Below are positions 29,779 to 38,866 of a stretch of DNA of 48,017 nucleotides, one piece after another. The notes beneath the pieces are model-generated. The model was not told where the DNA came from. It searched no databases and worked only from the letters and a program-made list of their open reading frames with translations. Position numbers and translations under genes: made by a program. Source of the stretch: Acidobacteriota bacterium (GTDB lineage Bacteria > Acidobacteriota > Terriglobia > Bryobacterales > Bryobacteraceae); assembly GCA_016870915.1 (NCBI GenBank), contig VFZY01000019.1:1-48017 (forward strand), in the 5' to 3' direction. Position 1 is the stretch's first letter, and every line of letters starts with the position of its first letter.

Positions 29779-30984
29779 CTACTTCAGCGTGTCGGCCAGC
29801 GAGAAGATGGGCAGGTACAGACCGATGAGGACGAAGGCCACGAAGCCGCCCATGAAGATCATGAGCATGGGTTCGATCAGTGCCAGAGCCGCGGTCATGC
29901 GGGTCTTGACGTCGTCCTCGTAGAACTCCGCCACGCTGGCCAGCATCTGCGGCAGCGCGCCGGTGGATTCGCCCACTTCGATCATGTCGATGGCCAGCGG
30001 GGGAAAGACTCCCGTAGTGGCCAGAGAACCGGAAAGGGACTGGCCTTCCTTGACCAGTTTCCGGGCCTGGCCCACCGATTCACGGATGAGCGCCGAGCCC
30101 ACCGATTCCGAAGCCGTCTCAAGCGCCTGCACCAGCGGAATGCCGCCGGTGAGGGTGGTGCTCAGCACACGCGCCAGCTGCGCCACCTGGAACTTGGCCC
30201 AGACTTCCCCGGCCACCGGCGTCTTGAGTTTCAACATGTCGATTTTGGTTCGGGCGGCCGGGCGCTGCGCCCAGGCCCGGAAGAAGATGCCGGCGCCGAT
30301 GAGCGCGGCCACGCCGGCCAGGATGTAGTCGCGGGCCGTGGTGCCAATGGCGATGAGCAGGCGCGTGGGGGCCGGAAGGGTGGCCTGCAGGCCCTGGTAC
30401 AACTGGGCGAAGTTCGGCACCACGTAGGTCACCAGGAAAACGATCAGCACGATCACCAGGGTGACCAGCAGGGCGGGGTAGAGGAGCGAAAGCATCAGCT
30501 TCTTCCGCACCTCAAGCGCCAGGCGCTGATAGTTCACGTAGCGCTCCAGCACTTCGCCCAGGGCGCCCGATTTCTCACCGGCCAGGATCGAGGTGATGAA
30601 GATGGCTGGAAAGATGCCGCGCCGCGCGAAGGCCTCGGAAAGCAGGGTGCCGTTCTTCACGTCGTCCCGAACTTCGCGGATGAACGGGCTCAGTTTGGCG
30701 TCGGTGAGCCGTTCGCACAGCAGGTCGAGACACTTGAGAATGGGCAGCCCGGCGCGCACCAGCGTGACGAACTGCTGGTTGAAGATGAGGAACTTCTCGA
30801 GGTCGACTTTCTTTGCCCGGCGGCGTCCCGCCAGAGCCGCCACCCCGGCGCGGCGCTTGATCGAATAGATCAGAAACCCCTGCTGGGTGAACCGTTCCCG
30901 CAACTCCTGTTCGTTTGAGCCTTCTTCCACCTGCTGGTGGATCTGGCCGCGCGCGTCGGCGTACTTGAGCAGGAACTCCGCCAT
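29779..30984 (-). CDS. Type II secretion/type IV pilus inner-membrane platform protein (PilC/GspF)
   Basis: 401 residues, the normal family length. It has two T2SSF domains. The first has FLIFNQQFVTLVRAGLPILK and SEAFARRGIFPAIFITSILAGEKSGALGEVLERY, followed by a membrane helix (LLYPALLVTLVIVLIVFLVTYVV). The second has FQVAQLARVLSTTLTGGIPL and LATTGVFPPLAIDMIEVGESTGAL, then a C-terminal helix (LMIFMGGFVAFVLIGLYLPI). PilC/GspF anchors the assembly ATPase. No other pilus or secretion gene is near, so it must work with components encoded elsewhere. It is divergent from the thioesterase, with 55 bp between starts. Confidence 0.95.
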   Translation of the reverse strand: MAEFLLKYADARGQIHQQVEEGSNEQELRERFTQQGFLIYSIKRRAGVAALAGRRRAKKVDLEKFLIFNQQFVTLVRAGLPILKCLDLLCERLTDAKLSPFIREVRDDVKNGTLLSEAFARRGIFPAIFITSILAGEKSGALGEVLERYVNYQRLALEVRKKLMLSLLYPALLVTLVIVLIVFLVTYVVPNFAQLYQGLQATLPAPTRLLIAIGTTARDYILAGVAALIGAGIFFRAWAQRPAARTKIDMLKLKTPVAGEVWAKFQVAQLARVLSTTLTGGIPLVQALETASESVGSALIRESVGQARKLVKEGQSLSGSLATTGVFPPLAIDMIEVGESTGALPQMLASVAEFYEDDVKTRMTAALALIEPMLMIFMGGFVAFVLIGLYLPIFSLADTLK

Positions 30985-31039
30985 ACCAGATTTGACGGCG
31001 CCGGGAGCCTAGGCGTGCAGATGGGATAATCGAATCAAG

Positions 31040-31450
31040 ATGGCTCATCACGACGCGCGGATCAGGGTCCGCTATGCCGAAACCGACCAGATGGGCATTG
31101 TCTATCACGCCAATTACATCGTCTGGATGGAGGTGGGCCGCGTGGAGTACTTCCGCGCCAGCGGGGTGGCCTACGCCACCATGGAGAAGGAGGATGGCAT
31201 TTTGCTGGCGGTGGTGGAGGCGAACTGCCGGTACATCGCTCCGGCGCGTTATGACGAGGAGATCCTGGTGCGGACGCGGGTGGTGGAAAGCAACCGGCGG
31301 ATGGCGCGGTTCGGCTATGAGATTCTGCGGTCGGCGACCCTGGACCGGCTGGCCGAGGGCGAAACCCGGCATATTTTTCTGAACCGCGAGATGCGGCCGG
31401 CGCGCCTGCCGGACAAGTACCTGTCTCTGTTCGCCGCCGATCCGGCTTGA
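31040..31450 (+). CDS. YbgC/4-hydroxybenzoyl-CoA thioesterase-like hotdog protein
   Basis: 136 residues from the ATG at 31040. RVRYAETDQMGIVYHANYIV is the classical active-site segment of the YbgC/4HBT family (D-x-x-G-x-V-x-H), followed by WMEVGRVEYFRASG. YbgC hydrolyses short-chain or medium-chain acyl-CoA or acyl-ACP and is tied to the Tol-Pal/phospholipid pathway in proteobacteria; no tol gene lies here. A -10-like GATAAT sits nine bases before the start. It converges on the SUMF1-containing gene with two bases between the stops. Confidence 0.93.
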   Translation: MAHHDARIRVRYAETDQMGIVYHANYIVWMEVGRVEYFRASGVAYATMEKEDGILLAVVEANCRYIAPARYDEEILVRTRVVESNRRMARFGYEILRSATLDRLAEGETRHIFLNREMRPARLPDKYLSLFAADPA

Positions 31451-31452
31451 GG

Positions 31453-32722
31453 TCAGGGCTTGCGCTCGCGCACGCAGCGGAACCCTACGTTGCCGCTGCG
31501 GGAGGCCGCCGCCAGGATGGAACGGCGTGTGATGGTTGCCACCAGCCACGGATTCTGAACATAGGCGATGATCCCGCCGGTTGAGGTATCGCCCCGCACA
31601 ACCCGGTTGGCGCCCTCGGCCGGCCCAGTGGGGTTGGTGACCGTCTGCGCGGTGAACGCGCGAGGCCGGTCCTGGACCCATTCCGCCACGTTGCCGAGCA
31701 CGTCGTGGAGGTTCCAATGATTTGCCTTCTTCATGCCTACCGGAGCCGTTCTGCCGGAGGGATTGTTGCCCCCGTACCAGGCGGATTCATGAAGGACACC
31801 CCCAGCGAAGGGGTCAAGGCTGCCCGCGCGGGCGGCGTACTCCCATTCGGCCTCGGTTGGGAGCCGGTAAAGGTAGCCATCGTTGCGCGCGTTGAGCCGG
31901 CTGATAAACTCCTGCACTTCGTTCCATGTGACCTGTTCCACCGGTAGATCCGGGCCCCTGGCGGCGCTGGGATTGTCGCCCATTAATGCCTGCCACTGCG
32001 CCTGGGTCACTTCGTAACGTCCGATCTCGAAGGCTTTCGTGAGGATCGCATTGTGGCCGGGACCCTCCGCGGTGGGGCCTTGGCCGCGGGTCTCTTCGCA
32101 AACGAAATCCCCGAGCCCACAGCCCATCCGGAACTGTCCGGCCGGAACCTGTATGAACTGCAGGCCAAGAGGCCCAATGGCTGTTGTCCCGGCCTGAGGA
32201 CGCGCCTCGTAGTCGCTGGTGTCCGTTCTGGAGCTTTCACCCAGTCTGGCGGTGACCGTGATGTTGCGACCCACCATCGACGGGATGCTCTGAACTCCGA
32301 ACGGATAGGTCATCCTGCCGGGCGGTACGGTGATGCTGGCCAGTGTAACGCGGCCCGATCCCTCGCCCGTTTCTAGCGTTACCAGGGCACCCGCGGCGCC
32401 GGCTGGCCGGTCCAGACTGACGTTCGCCATCACACGGTCGCCGGCGCGATGATTGGTGCCCCAGATATCGAACGACGTCAAGCGCGGCCATGCATTCTCC
32501 GGAGTAGCGCGTTCACGAAGCACACGGAATCCGAGTTCAGGCCAAGGCCGGTTCAGATACCAACTCATCGGCGATGAGAACTGCAAGTCACGCCCGGCCG
32601 CACAGCCAAATCCGCATCCGTGGATCGCGGTTGTGAGAACATAGTCCGGCATCAGGGCGCCCCATAAAGGGCCCGGGGGATCGACGTGCGGGCCGGTGAA
32701 ATAGTTCCCGGACCAGTCTTGA
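31453..32722 (-). pseudogene. 3' part of S41/SUMF1 protein: end of first SUMF1, Ig-like linker, second SUMF1 domain
   Basis: The frame begins at DWSGNYFTGPHVDPPGP, the exact continuation of the SUMF1 domain that is broken off at 33140. It runs through GFRVLRERATPEN (end of SUMF1 one), a beta-rich linker of about 120 residues (NVSLDRPAGAAGALVTLETG), then a full second SUMF1/formylglycine-enzyme-like domain: FIQVPAGQFRMGCGLGDF, EIGRYEVTQAQWQALMG, YRLPTEAEWEYAARAG, LHDVLGNVAEWVQDR, GFRCVRERKP. The catalytic cysteine pair of true FGE is not seen, so it is probably a binding fold. The open frame extends to 32895 only through the inserted TonB fragment. It lacks its own good start; the ATG inside MSWYLNRPWPELGF could restart translation. 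Confidence 0.8.
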
Positions 32723-33144
32723 CGCAGAATCTCCCCAGTTCGAAAAAAAGCGTGGATGATTGAACACGTTGCTGAACCGTCCGTCCAACCGGAGCTTGAA
32801 GCTCTCCCGTCCCGGCAGATTGAAATACTTGAACAGACCCAGCGCCGGCCCCCACCAGCCGGGACCTTCCAGAACGGCGCGGCCTGAATTGCCAAAGCGG
32901 CCGCTATTGGCCGCGGGCATCACAAAACAGGAACTGTCGAACCATCGATTGATGGTTCGCTGGCTCCTTGGCAGGTTCCCGTCGCAAATACGATCCGGAC
33001 GCCCCTGCGTAACGTTCATGCCGGAGATGTCGCGGCCTTGAAACGCCGGGCTGAACCACGGGCCGCTGCCAATCGTCAGGATGGTGTTGATTGTCCAACC
33101 GCCCAAAACTCCTTCCACCACCCCCGGAAGAGTCCTCAGCTTGA
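32723..33144 (-). other. Inserted fragment of a TonB-dependent (Oar-like) receptor gene, flanked by 5-bp repeats
   Basis: A third minus-strand frame here encodes LPGVVEGVLGGWTINTILTI, GRPDRICDGNLPRSQRTINR, WFDSSCFVMPAANSGRFGNS and LRLDGRFSNVFNHPRFFSNW. These are C-terminal barrel motifs of the large carboxypeptidase-regulatory TonB receptors abundant in Solibacter-like genomes. It has no start and lacks the receptor's very end. CTTGA (minus TCAAG) occurs at 32718-32722 and again at 33140-33144, so the insert is 417 bp plus one 5-bp copy (422 bp). Deleting 422 bp joins the two SUMF1 halves in frame. Confidence 0.8.
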
Positions 33145-36100
33145 ACGTATTCGCCAACGTTGCCCAGCATGTCGTGCAGCCGGTAGCCGTTGGCGGATTT
33201 GGTTCCCACGGGATGGCTGGTGCCGCCCGAGTTCTCACGGAACCAGGCAGCCGCTCGAAGTTCATCCGGGGTGTACTCAATGGTTCGTCCACCGCGCGCC
33301 GCAAACTCCCATTCCGCCGTGGTGGGCAGGCGGTACCGGTATCCGTCTTCCCGGTTATTCAAACGGGCGAGGAACTCCTGGACTTCCCACCATGCGACCG
33401 TCTCAACCGGCAGGTTATCCCCCTGCCGCCGGCTGTTGTTGTAGCCCATCACGGACCGCCATTGCGCCTGGGTCACCTCGAACCGTCCCATCTCAAATGG
33501 CCTGCTGAGCCGCACGGAGTAGGTGACTCCGAATGCGGTCCGCGGATACTCGCCGGCCGGGACCGGGGCGAACTCCATGGCGAAGGGAGCATTGTTGGTG
33601 CGCGGAATCACCCACGGGCTGATTTCAAGTTCTTTTCCGCCGCCGGAGGCGGTGATCTTCACCTCAACCGGGGCCGCCACGGTGCGTGTGGTCACCGGAA
33701 ACGAAACGGAGTCCTGGCCCGCGGCGATTTCGACACGTTCCGGTACGGTGGCCTCCGGGCGGCTTGACCGCAACCGCAGCGACATCCCGCCCGCCGGCGC
33801 CGCGTGCTCAAGCTGGATCCGCCCAAGCTGCTGTTGCATGCCCCCAATCGCCACGTGCGGAACCACGATGAGGCTGGTCATGGGAGGCGTGGCGCTGAAT
33901 CTTGCATACACGTTCGGCTGCTTTTCGGGTGTCACGGTGAGCGTGCGCGAACCGGCTGTTCCGGAACAATCGCCACCCCAGCTGCCCAGTGTTCCGGACA
34001 GCGAGGTCACAGTCACCTGGCCGACGGGGACGTATTGCACAGCCGTCAGGCAGGCGGCATCGCAGAACAAGCCGCCTGGCTGCACTTCGAGCGAACCGGT
34101 GCCCGACTTGAACAGGGTCATGCGCTGCGTGTTCGCTGACCCGATGAGGCGTAGCGCCTCTTCCAGAACTTCGTCCCTGCCCGCGGCGATTCCCGCGATG
34201 GTGGGAGTCACCACGATATCCGGCAGGATGCCCACACGCTGCGTGGGTTTCTTGTCCGGGTAGAAGACGCCCACGCCGCTCATGGCCGACCGCAGACCCC
34301 ACGGCAGAGGAACAGGTGAGGTATTCCCATCCGCGCCCGCCGTGGTGCTGCCGATGACAACCGCTCCCGGAACCGTGCGGAATGCCATCGCCGTGTATTC
34401 ACCCTGGCTCTGCGTGGTGTCGTCCACCAGGATGGCGATCTTGGCCGGATAGCCCCGGCCGGACGCCTGCAGACTCACCACCGGGCCCCAGGAAAACGCC
34501 CCCGGGTTTGCGGGATCGCCGGCCGTGAAGCGGGCGAACTCAGCGTTACGAGGCGCCAACAGGTTGCCGAGGGCGAACACCACGAACTGCAACGGATAGT
34601 TCCGAATGTCGATGATCAGACCCCTGGAGCGGCTGGCCGCCCCGAAGTAGGCTGCCGCGCCCTGGGCGGTTGCGCCGCTCAACTTGAGATAGGCGACGTC
34701 GTTCGCCAGGGTCTGGTAGGCATTGCCCGGACGATCCCGCGTGGTGCGGATGGCCAGTGAGCCGATTCCCACCCGCTCCGCGGTAACTTCCAACTCTTCG
34801 GTGCCGCGCTGAATGGCCAGCGAGACCGGCCCGCACTCGCCACGCGTGAGATTTGCGGCGATGTCACGCAGGCGTGCCGCATCGTTCGACGCGGCGTAGA
34901 ACGGAGTCCACTGGCGCACCAGTTCCTCCACCGGCGTCTCTCCCACCTTGAGCAGCACATCGCCTACGCGCAGCGAACCATCGGCTTGCCCATTCCGTGT
35001 GTTGTGCCACGCCACCACGGCCTTGCCCTCCGCAAATCGCACGCCGGCGCTCACCTGGCATCCACCGGACGGCGGCAGTGAGTCAAGAGAGTTCCAGAGG
35101 TTGGCGTGGGTGTCCTTCATCTTCGCAATGAAACGCAGCAGTTCCCGTCTCAATTCAGGCTGTCCGGCCGCCAAGGCGAAGCCGGGAATGGACTCCATCA
35201 GCACCTTGTCCCAGTACACGGCCGATTCGGCCGGGTCATCGCTCATCACGTCGCGGTAGGGGAAGAAATACTCCACCATGTTCCACATCCGGAACAGAGT
35301 GAGAAGTTGATAACCGGCATCGGAACCGGGAACGACCCGGTAGCTTCGTTCGTGTTCGAAGACGGGGTTGCCCACGCCGGGAACGAAAGAAACGTAAAAG
35401 TTCCCCGCGGCTGCGGATCGGTTGCGGTAAATCGCCCGTAGCAGTTGGCTCAGTTCAGGACCCAATTGCGCCTCATCCTCCGTCCAGGCCAGGTTCGGTC
35501 CCAGGTGCAAGCGGCCGGCGTCGAGCGTCGCGCAGGTTGAGCACTCCGGCACTTCGCCCAGTCCGTTGATCCAGGCCAGCAAAACCTGGTTGACGGCTGC
35601 GCCGTCGGCGGCCTCGAGCACCCGCGGAAGGATGCGGAACAGTTCGTAGTCCCAATGTTTCTGGCCACCTGTGATGGCCGGGTGGTGATACTTCAGGAAT
35701 CCCCAGATCTTCGCCAGCCGCACAACATTCGCGGTTTGTACTTCGGTGAGGCCGGAGATACCAACGCGCGATCCGGTGTCGAACTCGGTGTCCAGGTCCA
35801 GGGCGTTCGGCTGATAGGCGGGCGCTTCCTCCACGGGCTTGCCATCCGCCCAAAGGCTGAGGTCGTCCGCCCACATCTTTCCCGTGCCCAGCAGGAACAC
35901 GCCCAGGGTTACTCGTTTGGCCTCAAATTGCCTGGGCAGAGAGATCCGGAACTCGCGCCAGTCGTTGTTGAACCGGAATGCCGCGCCTTCCGTCGACACA
36001 AACGCGAGGCTCGGTGTCTCCCCGTCCAGCCTCATCCAGATGGCCGCGGCGCGAGTCACACCTTCTGTTTTGAGCCAGCCGCGCCATTCGATCTGTCTGG

Positions 36101-36374
36101 CGGCGAAATCCAGAGGCACCGAAAGGCTGATGAAGCTGCCTTCCCCGGGGCTGGAGCCTGTCCGCTCCATGCGGGCTGAAAGCTTGCCGCTCCGGAATAC
36201 CTTGTCGTCGGCCACCGCTCCGCCCACAGGCGACACGGCCCATGCGGGGGGTGCTTCTCCCACCGTCGCATTCTCGAATCCCAGATACGCCTTCAGGTTC
36301 TGGCGGGATATGGTTTGCGCGGTGAGCGTTGCCAGGCAGCAGAAGTACAGGCCCAGAATCCAACGTGGACACAT
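32904..36374 (-). CDS. S41 (C-terminal-processing-like) peptidase with C-terminal SUMF1 domain, disrupted
   Basis: The ORF begins at the ATG at 36374 with a signal peptide (MCPRWILGLYFCCLATLTAQ). Residues 25-180 are a beta-sandwich. Residues of about 200-735 carry the S41 region: FLKYHHPAITGGQKHWDYEL, KMKDTHANLWNSL, a PDZ-like part (SLRVGDVLLKVGETPVEELV), and DDTTQSQGEYTAMAFRTVPG, the serine-bearing segment (Ser about 655). Ig-like stretches follow (about 760-930), then a SUMF1 domain starting PFAMEFAPVPAGEYP up to LGNVGEYVQ at residue 1078. The last 78 codons are out-of-frame reading of the TonB insert. The restored protein would be 1,499 residues. It is secreted and likely degrades or binds extracellular protein. 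Confidence 0.85.
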   Translation of the reverse strand: MCPRWILGLYFCCLATLTAQTISRQNLKAYLGFENATVGEAPPAWAVSPVGGAVADDKVFRSGKLSARMERTGSSPGEGSFISLSVPLDFAARQIEWRGWLKTEGVTRAAAIWMRLDGETPSLAFVSTEGAAFRFNNDWREFRISLPRQFEAKRVTLGVFLLGTGKMWADDLSLWADGKPVEEAPAYQPNALDLDTEFDTGSRVGISGLTEVQTANVVRLAKIWGFLKYHHPAITGGQKHWDYELFRILPRVLEAADGAAVNQVLLAWINGLGEVPECSTCATLDAGRLHLGPNLAWTEDEAQLGPELSQLLRAIYRNRSAAAGNFYVSFVPGVGNPVFEHERSYRVVPGSDAGYQLLTLFRMWNMVEYFFPYRDVMSDDPAESAVYWDKVLMESIPGFALAAGQPELRRELLRFIAKMKDTHANLWNSLDSLPPSGGCQVSAGVRFAEGKAVVAWHNTRNGQADGSLRVGDVLLKVGETPVEELVRQWTPFYAASNDAARLRDIAANLTRGECGPVSLAIQRGTEELEVTAERVGIGSLAIRTTRDRPGNAYQTLANDVAYLKLSGATAQGAAAYFGAASRSRGLIIDIRNYPLQFVVFALGNLLAPRNAEFARFTAGDPANPGAFSWGPVVSLQASGRGYPAKIAILVDDTTQSQGEYTAMAFRTVPGAVVIGSTTAGADGNTSPVPLPWGLRSAMSGVGVFYPDKKPTQRVGILPDIVVTPTIAGIAAGRDEVLEEALRLIGSANTQRMTLFKSGTGSLEVQPGGLFCDAACLTAVQYVPVGQVTVTSLSGTLGSWGGDCSGTAGSRTLTVTPEKQPNVYARFSATPPMTSLIVVPHVAIGGMQQQLGRIQLEHAAPAGGMSLRLRSSRPEATVPERVEIAAGQDSVSFPVTTRTVAAPVEVKITASGGGKELEISPWVIPRTNNAPFAMEFAPVPAGEYPRTAFGVTYSVRLSRPFEMGRFEVTQAQWRSVMGYNNSRRQGDNLPVETVAWWEVQEFLARLNNREDGYRYRLPTTAEWEFAARGGRTIEYTPDELRAAAWFRENSGGTSHPVGTKSANGYRLHDMLGNVGEYVQAEDSSGGGGRSFGRLDNQHHPDDWQRPVVQPGVSRPRHLRHERYAGASGSYLRREPAKEPANHQSMVRQFLFCDARGQ

Positions 36375-36424
36375 TAATCCATGTTTGCACGAGCGGGGGG
36401 AGGGTGAAAAGTTGGGTAGTACTG

Positions 36425-36859
36425 TTAGACCGGTTCCTTGATCCGGAACACGTCGCGGGCGTGGGAAATCGCCATGCGGGGCTCCATGATGACGCTGACC
36501 GTGTCGAACCGCACCTGATTCCAGGGGAGGTTCGCCCGCCGCAGATACTCGCGTGCCGCCCGGAACAGCCGCAACTGCTTTTCCTGTCCGATGGACCGGT
36601 CTGGAGCGCTGAACTCACCGGTGGAGCGTGATTTCACTTCCACGAACACAAGCACCATGCCATCCCAGGCGATGATGTCCACTTCGCCCGATCCGGACGA
36701 GGTGCGGTAGTTCCGGCCCACCACCGTGTAACCCAACCCGCGAAGGTAGCGGTGGGCCGCGTCTTCGCCGCGCCTTCCCAGAGCCGCGCCGGGGTTCCAG
36801 GTGCGCCGCCGGCCCGCGTGACGTAACCAGTCCACGGCCCGGTAGAGAGGAGAAATCAC
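36425..36859 (-). CDS. yraN: YraN/UPF0102 nuclease-like protein
   Basis: 144 residues from a GTG at 36859 that overlaps the methyltransferase stop (GTGA). The family pattern is clear: GRRGEDAAHRYLRGLGYTVV, NYRTSSGSGEVDIIAWDG and VFVEVKSRSTGEF. These give the PD-(D/E)xK catalytic elements (E of GRRGEDAA, D of GEVDII, E-x-K of VFVEVKSR). The biological role of this conserved nuclease-fold family is still poorly defined. The C-terminus VRFDTVSVIMEPRM is also typical. Confidence 0.93.
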   Translation of the reverse strand: MISPLYRAVDWLRHAGRRRTWNPGAALGRRGEDAAHRYLRGLGYTVVGRNYRTSSGSGEVDIIAWDGMVLVFVEVKSRSTGEFSAPDRSIGQEKQLRLFRAAREYLRRANLPWNQVRFDTVSVIMEPRMAISHARDVFRIKEPV

Positions 36860-37410
36860 TTGACGGCTTCAAGCTCCCATTCGATCACTTTGCCTCGCAC
36901 GAGGTAGCAGAGGTAGTGCTCCCAGAAGCGCCGGAAGCGCCGCGAGGCGTTCACCGCCGCCTCAAAGCCCAACCACCTCCATAAAGCTAGTAGCTTGACG
37001 CGGGTGGAAATCTCACGAAATCGCGCAGCGGAGTAGTAGCCGAACCCGGCGTTGTCGTCGCCAAAGTATCGGAGGGAGAAGCTGTTCAGATGCCAGCGGT
37101 GGGTGGGGTCGCAGAACGAGCTGAAATCGGTGTAGTGCGGCGTGACGATGACGGCGCGGCCGCCGGCGCGGAGCAGGCGGTGGAACTCCTCCATGGTACG
37201 GATGACATCGCCCACATGCTCGATGACGTGGATGGCGCGCACCTGATCGAAACTGCCGTCCTGGAACGGATACGGATACGAGTCAAGTTCGCACAGGACA
37301 TCGGCCGCGGTACCCGCGATGCGATCAATGCCAATCGCGCCCGGATGCTTGTTGCGGCCGCAGCCGACGTCCAGGATCTTCAACCGCCGCGTTCGATCGT
37401 CTTGAGACAC
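36856..37410 (-). CDS. Class I SAM-dependent methyltransferase
   Basis: 184 residues from a GTG at 37410, 31 bp inside the aminotransferase gene. Motif I is KILDVGCGRNKHPGAIGIDR, the motif II region is PFQDGSFDQVRAIHVIEHVG and motif III is LLRAGGRAVIVTPHYTDF. The D-V-G-C-G form with a following histidine and FSSFCDPTHRWHLNSFSLRY resembles a small conserved methyltransferase type often near LPS or lipid genes. The C-terminal YLVRGKVIEWELEAVK is basic. The methyl acceptor cannot be deduced. Confidence 0.85.
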   Translation of the reverse strand: MSQDDRTRRLKILDVGCGRNKHPGAIGIDRIAGTAADVLCELDSYPYPFQDGSFDQVRAIHVIEHVGDVIRTMEEFHRLLRAGGRAVIVTPHYTDFSSFCDPTHRWHLNSFSLRYFGDDNAGFGYYSAARFREISTRVKLLALWRWLGFEAAVNASRRFRRFWEHYLCYLVRGKVIEWELEAVK

Positions 37411-38735
37411 TCACCCAGTGTATCGAGCGCGAAGTCCGCCTGATCCCGCGTCACCACCAGGGGCGGGGAGAGCCGCAGCGAGTTCGGTCCGGCGCCCAGC
37501 ACCAGCAGACCGCGTTCGAAGGCCATTCGTTCCACGCGATCGCGCAGTTCCGGCGCCCGCTCCCGCGTCTCCCGGTCACGCACCAGCTCGATGCCTATCA
37601 TCAGACCCAGTCCGCGTACTTCGCCCACGTGCCGGAAGCGCGCCGGCCACTCGCGCATACGGTCCATCAGGTATTCGCCCATCCGGGCCGCGTGCGCCAC
37701 CAGGCCCTCTTCCAGCAGCTCGATGGTCGCAAGCGACGCCGCCACCGAGACCGGATTGCCGCCGAAGGTTGAGGCGTGGGCGCCCGGGGTCCAACTCATC
37801 CACTCGGCGCGCGCCACGGTGGCCGAGAGCGGCATACCGCTCGCGATCCCCTTGGCCAGCGTCAGGATATCCGGTTCCAGGCCAAAGTGGTCCGAGGCCC
37901 ACATCCGGCCGGTGCGGCCCATGCCGCTCTGCACCTCATCGCAGATGAGCGCGATCCCGTGCCGCCGCGCGGTGGCCTGCAACTCGTCGAAGAACCGCCG
38001 CGGGGGCACCACGTAGCCGCCCTCGCCCTGCACGGGCTCGACGATGATTCCGGCGATCTCCCGCGCCGGCAGAATGTGGCGGATCAGAGTGTCCTCGATC
38101 GCCCGGGCGCACTCCACGTTGCAGGTATCGGGCTGGCGGTTGTACGCGCAGCGGTAGCAGTAGGCATAGGGAACATGATGCACCCCGCCCAGCATGGGCC
38201 CGAACCCCTGCTTCTGCACGTTCTTTGACCCGGTGAGGGCAAGCGATCCCATCGTGCGTCCATGGAACCCGCCAAAGAACGCCACAAAACTCTGGCGGCC
38301 GCTGTGATAGCGCGCCATCTTCAGCGCGGCCTCCACGGCCTCCGTGCCGGAATTGCCAAAGTACACACGCTTGCGGCCCGGCCCGGGGGCGAGCGCGGCC
38401 AGCTTCTCGCCCAGCGCCACCATGTTTTCGTAGTAGAAATCGGTTCCCGACATGTGGATGAGCTGCGCGGCTTGCCGCTGGATGGCCTCCACCACGCGCG
38501 GGTGTGCGTGGCCGGTGGCCACCACCGCGATGCCGGCGTTGAAGTCGAGAAAACGGTTGCCATCCAGATCCTCGACGATTGCGCCCTCGCCCCGGGCCAC
38601 GGTCAGCGGGTAGGGCCGTGTGTACGAGGGCGAGAGCACCGCCGCATCGCGATCAATCAGAGCTTTCGACCTCGGGCCCGGGAGCGAGGTGACAATGCGG
38701 GGCAGTCCGGGCGCAGTTGTAGTCAATGTGGACAC
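37380..38735 (-). CDS. Class III PLP aminotransferase (acetylornithine/4-aminobutyrate type)
   Basis: 451 residues from a GTG at 38735 preceded by GGAGG seven bases upstream. It has the class III signature ALICDEVQSGMGRTGRMWAS and ILTLAKGIASGMPL with the PLP lysine, plus YFGNSGTEAVEAALKMAR and FHGRTMGSLALTGSK. A four-cysteine segment, YCYRCAYNRQPDTCNVECA, is inserted mid-protein as in the thermophile/acidobacterial subgroup and could bind a metal. Members transfer amino groups from omega-amines (ornithine derivatives, GABA) to 2-oxoglutarate; the exact substrate is uncertain. It precedes the methyltransferase and yraN in a likely operon. Confidence 0.9.
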   Translation of the reverse strand: MSTLTTTAPGLPRIVTSLPGPRSKALIDRDAAVLSPSYTRPYPLTVARGEGAIVEDLDGNRFLDFNAGIAVVATGHAHPRVVEAIQRQAAQLIHMSGTDFYYENMVALGEKLAALAPGPGRKRVYFGNSGTEAVEAALKMARYHSGRQSFVAFFGGFHGRTMGSLALTGSKNVQKQGFGPMLGGVHHVPYAYCYRCAYNRQPDTCNVECARAIEDTLIRHILPAREIAGIIVEPVQGEGGYVVPPRRFFDELQATARRHGIALICDEVQSGMGRTGRMWASDHFGLEPDILTLAKGIASGMPLSATVARAEWMSWTPGAHASTFGGNPVSVAASLATIELLEEGLVAHAARMGEYLMDRMREWPARFRHVGEVRGLGLMIGIELVRDRETRERAPELRDRVERMAFERGLLVLGAGPNSLRLSPPLVVTRDQADFALDTLGECLKTIERGG

Positions 38736-38866
38736 ACCAATCCTCCGTTCGTCTTCAAGAGATCAGTCTTCAACGGACAGGGAGTGAAGGAGAGCCTAAT
38801 CGGAGCCGAACAGGCCGGGGCGTGACGTGGAAGGAGTGAAGTTCATCGGAGAGCCTCCCTGCCCCT

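Noticed and set aside
29335-30918. A 527-codon plus-strand open frame opposite pilC
   Set aside because: The minus strand encodes clear PilC/GspF and SnoaL-like proteins; the plus frame is charged low-complexity sequence without a domain.
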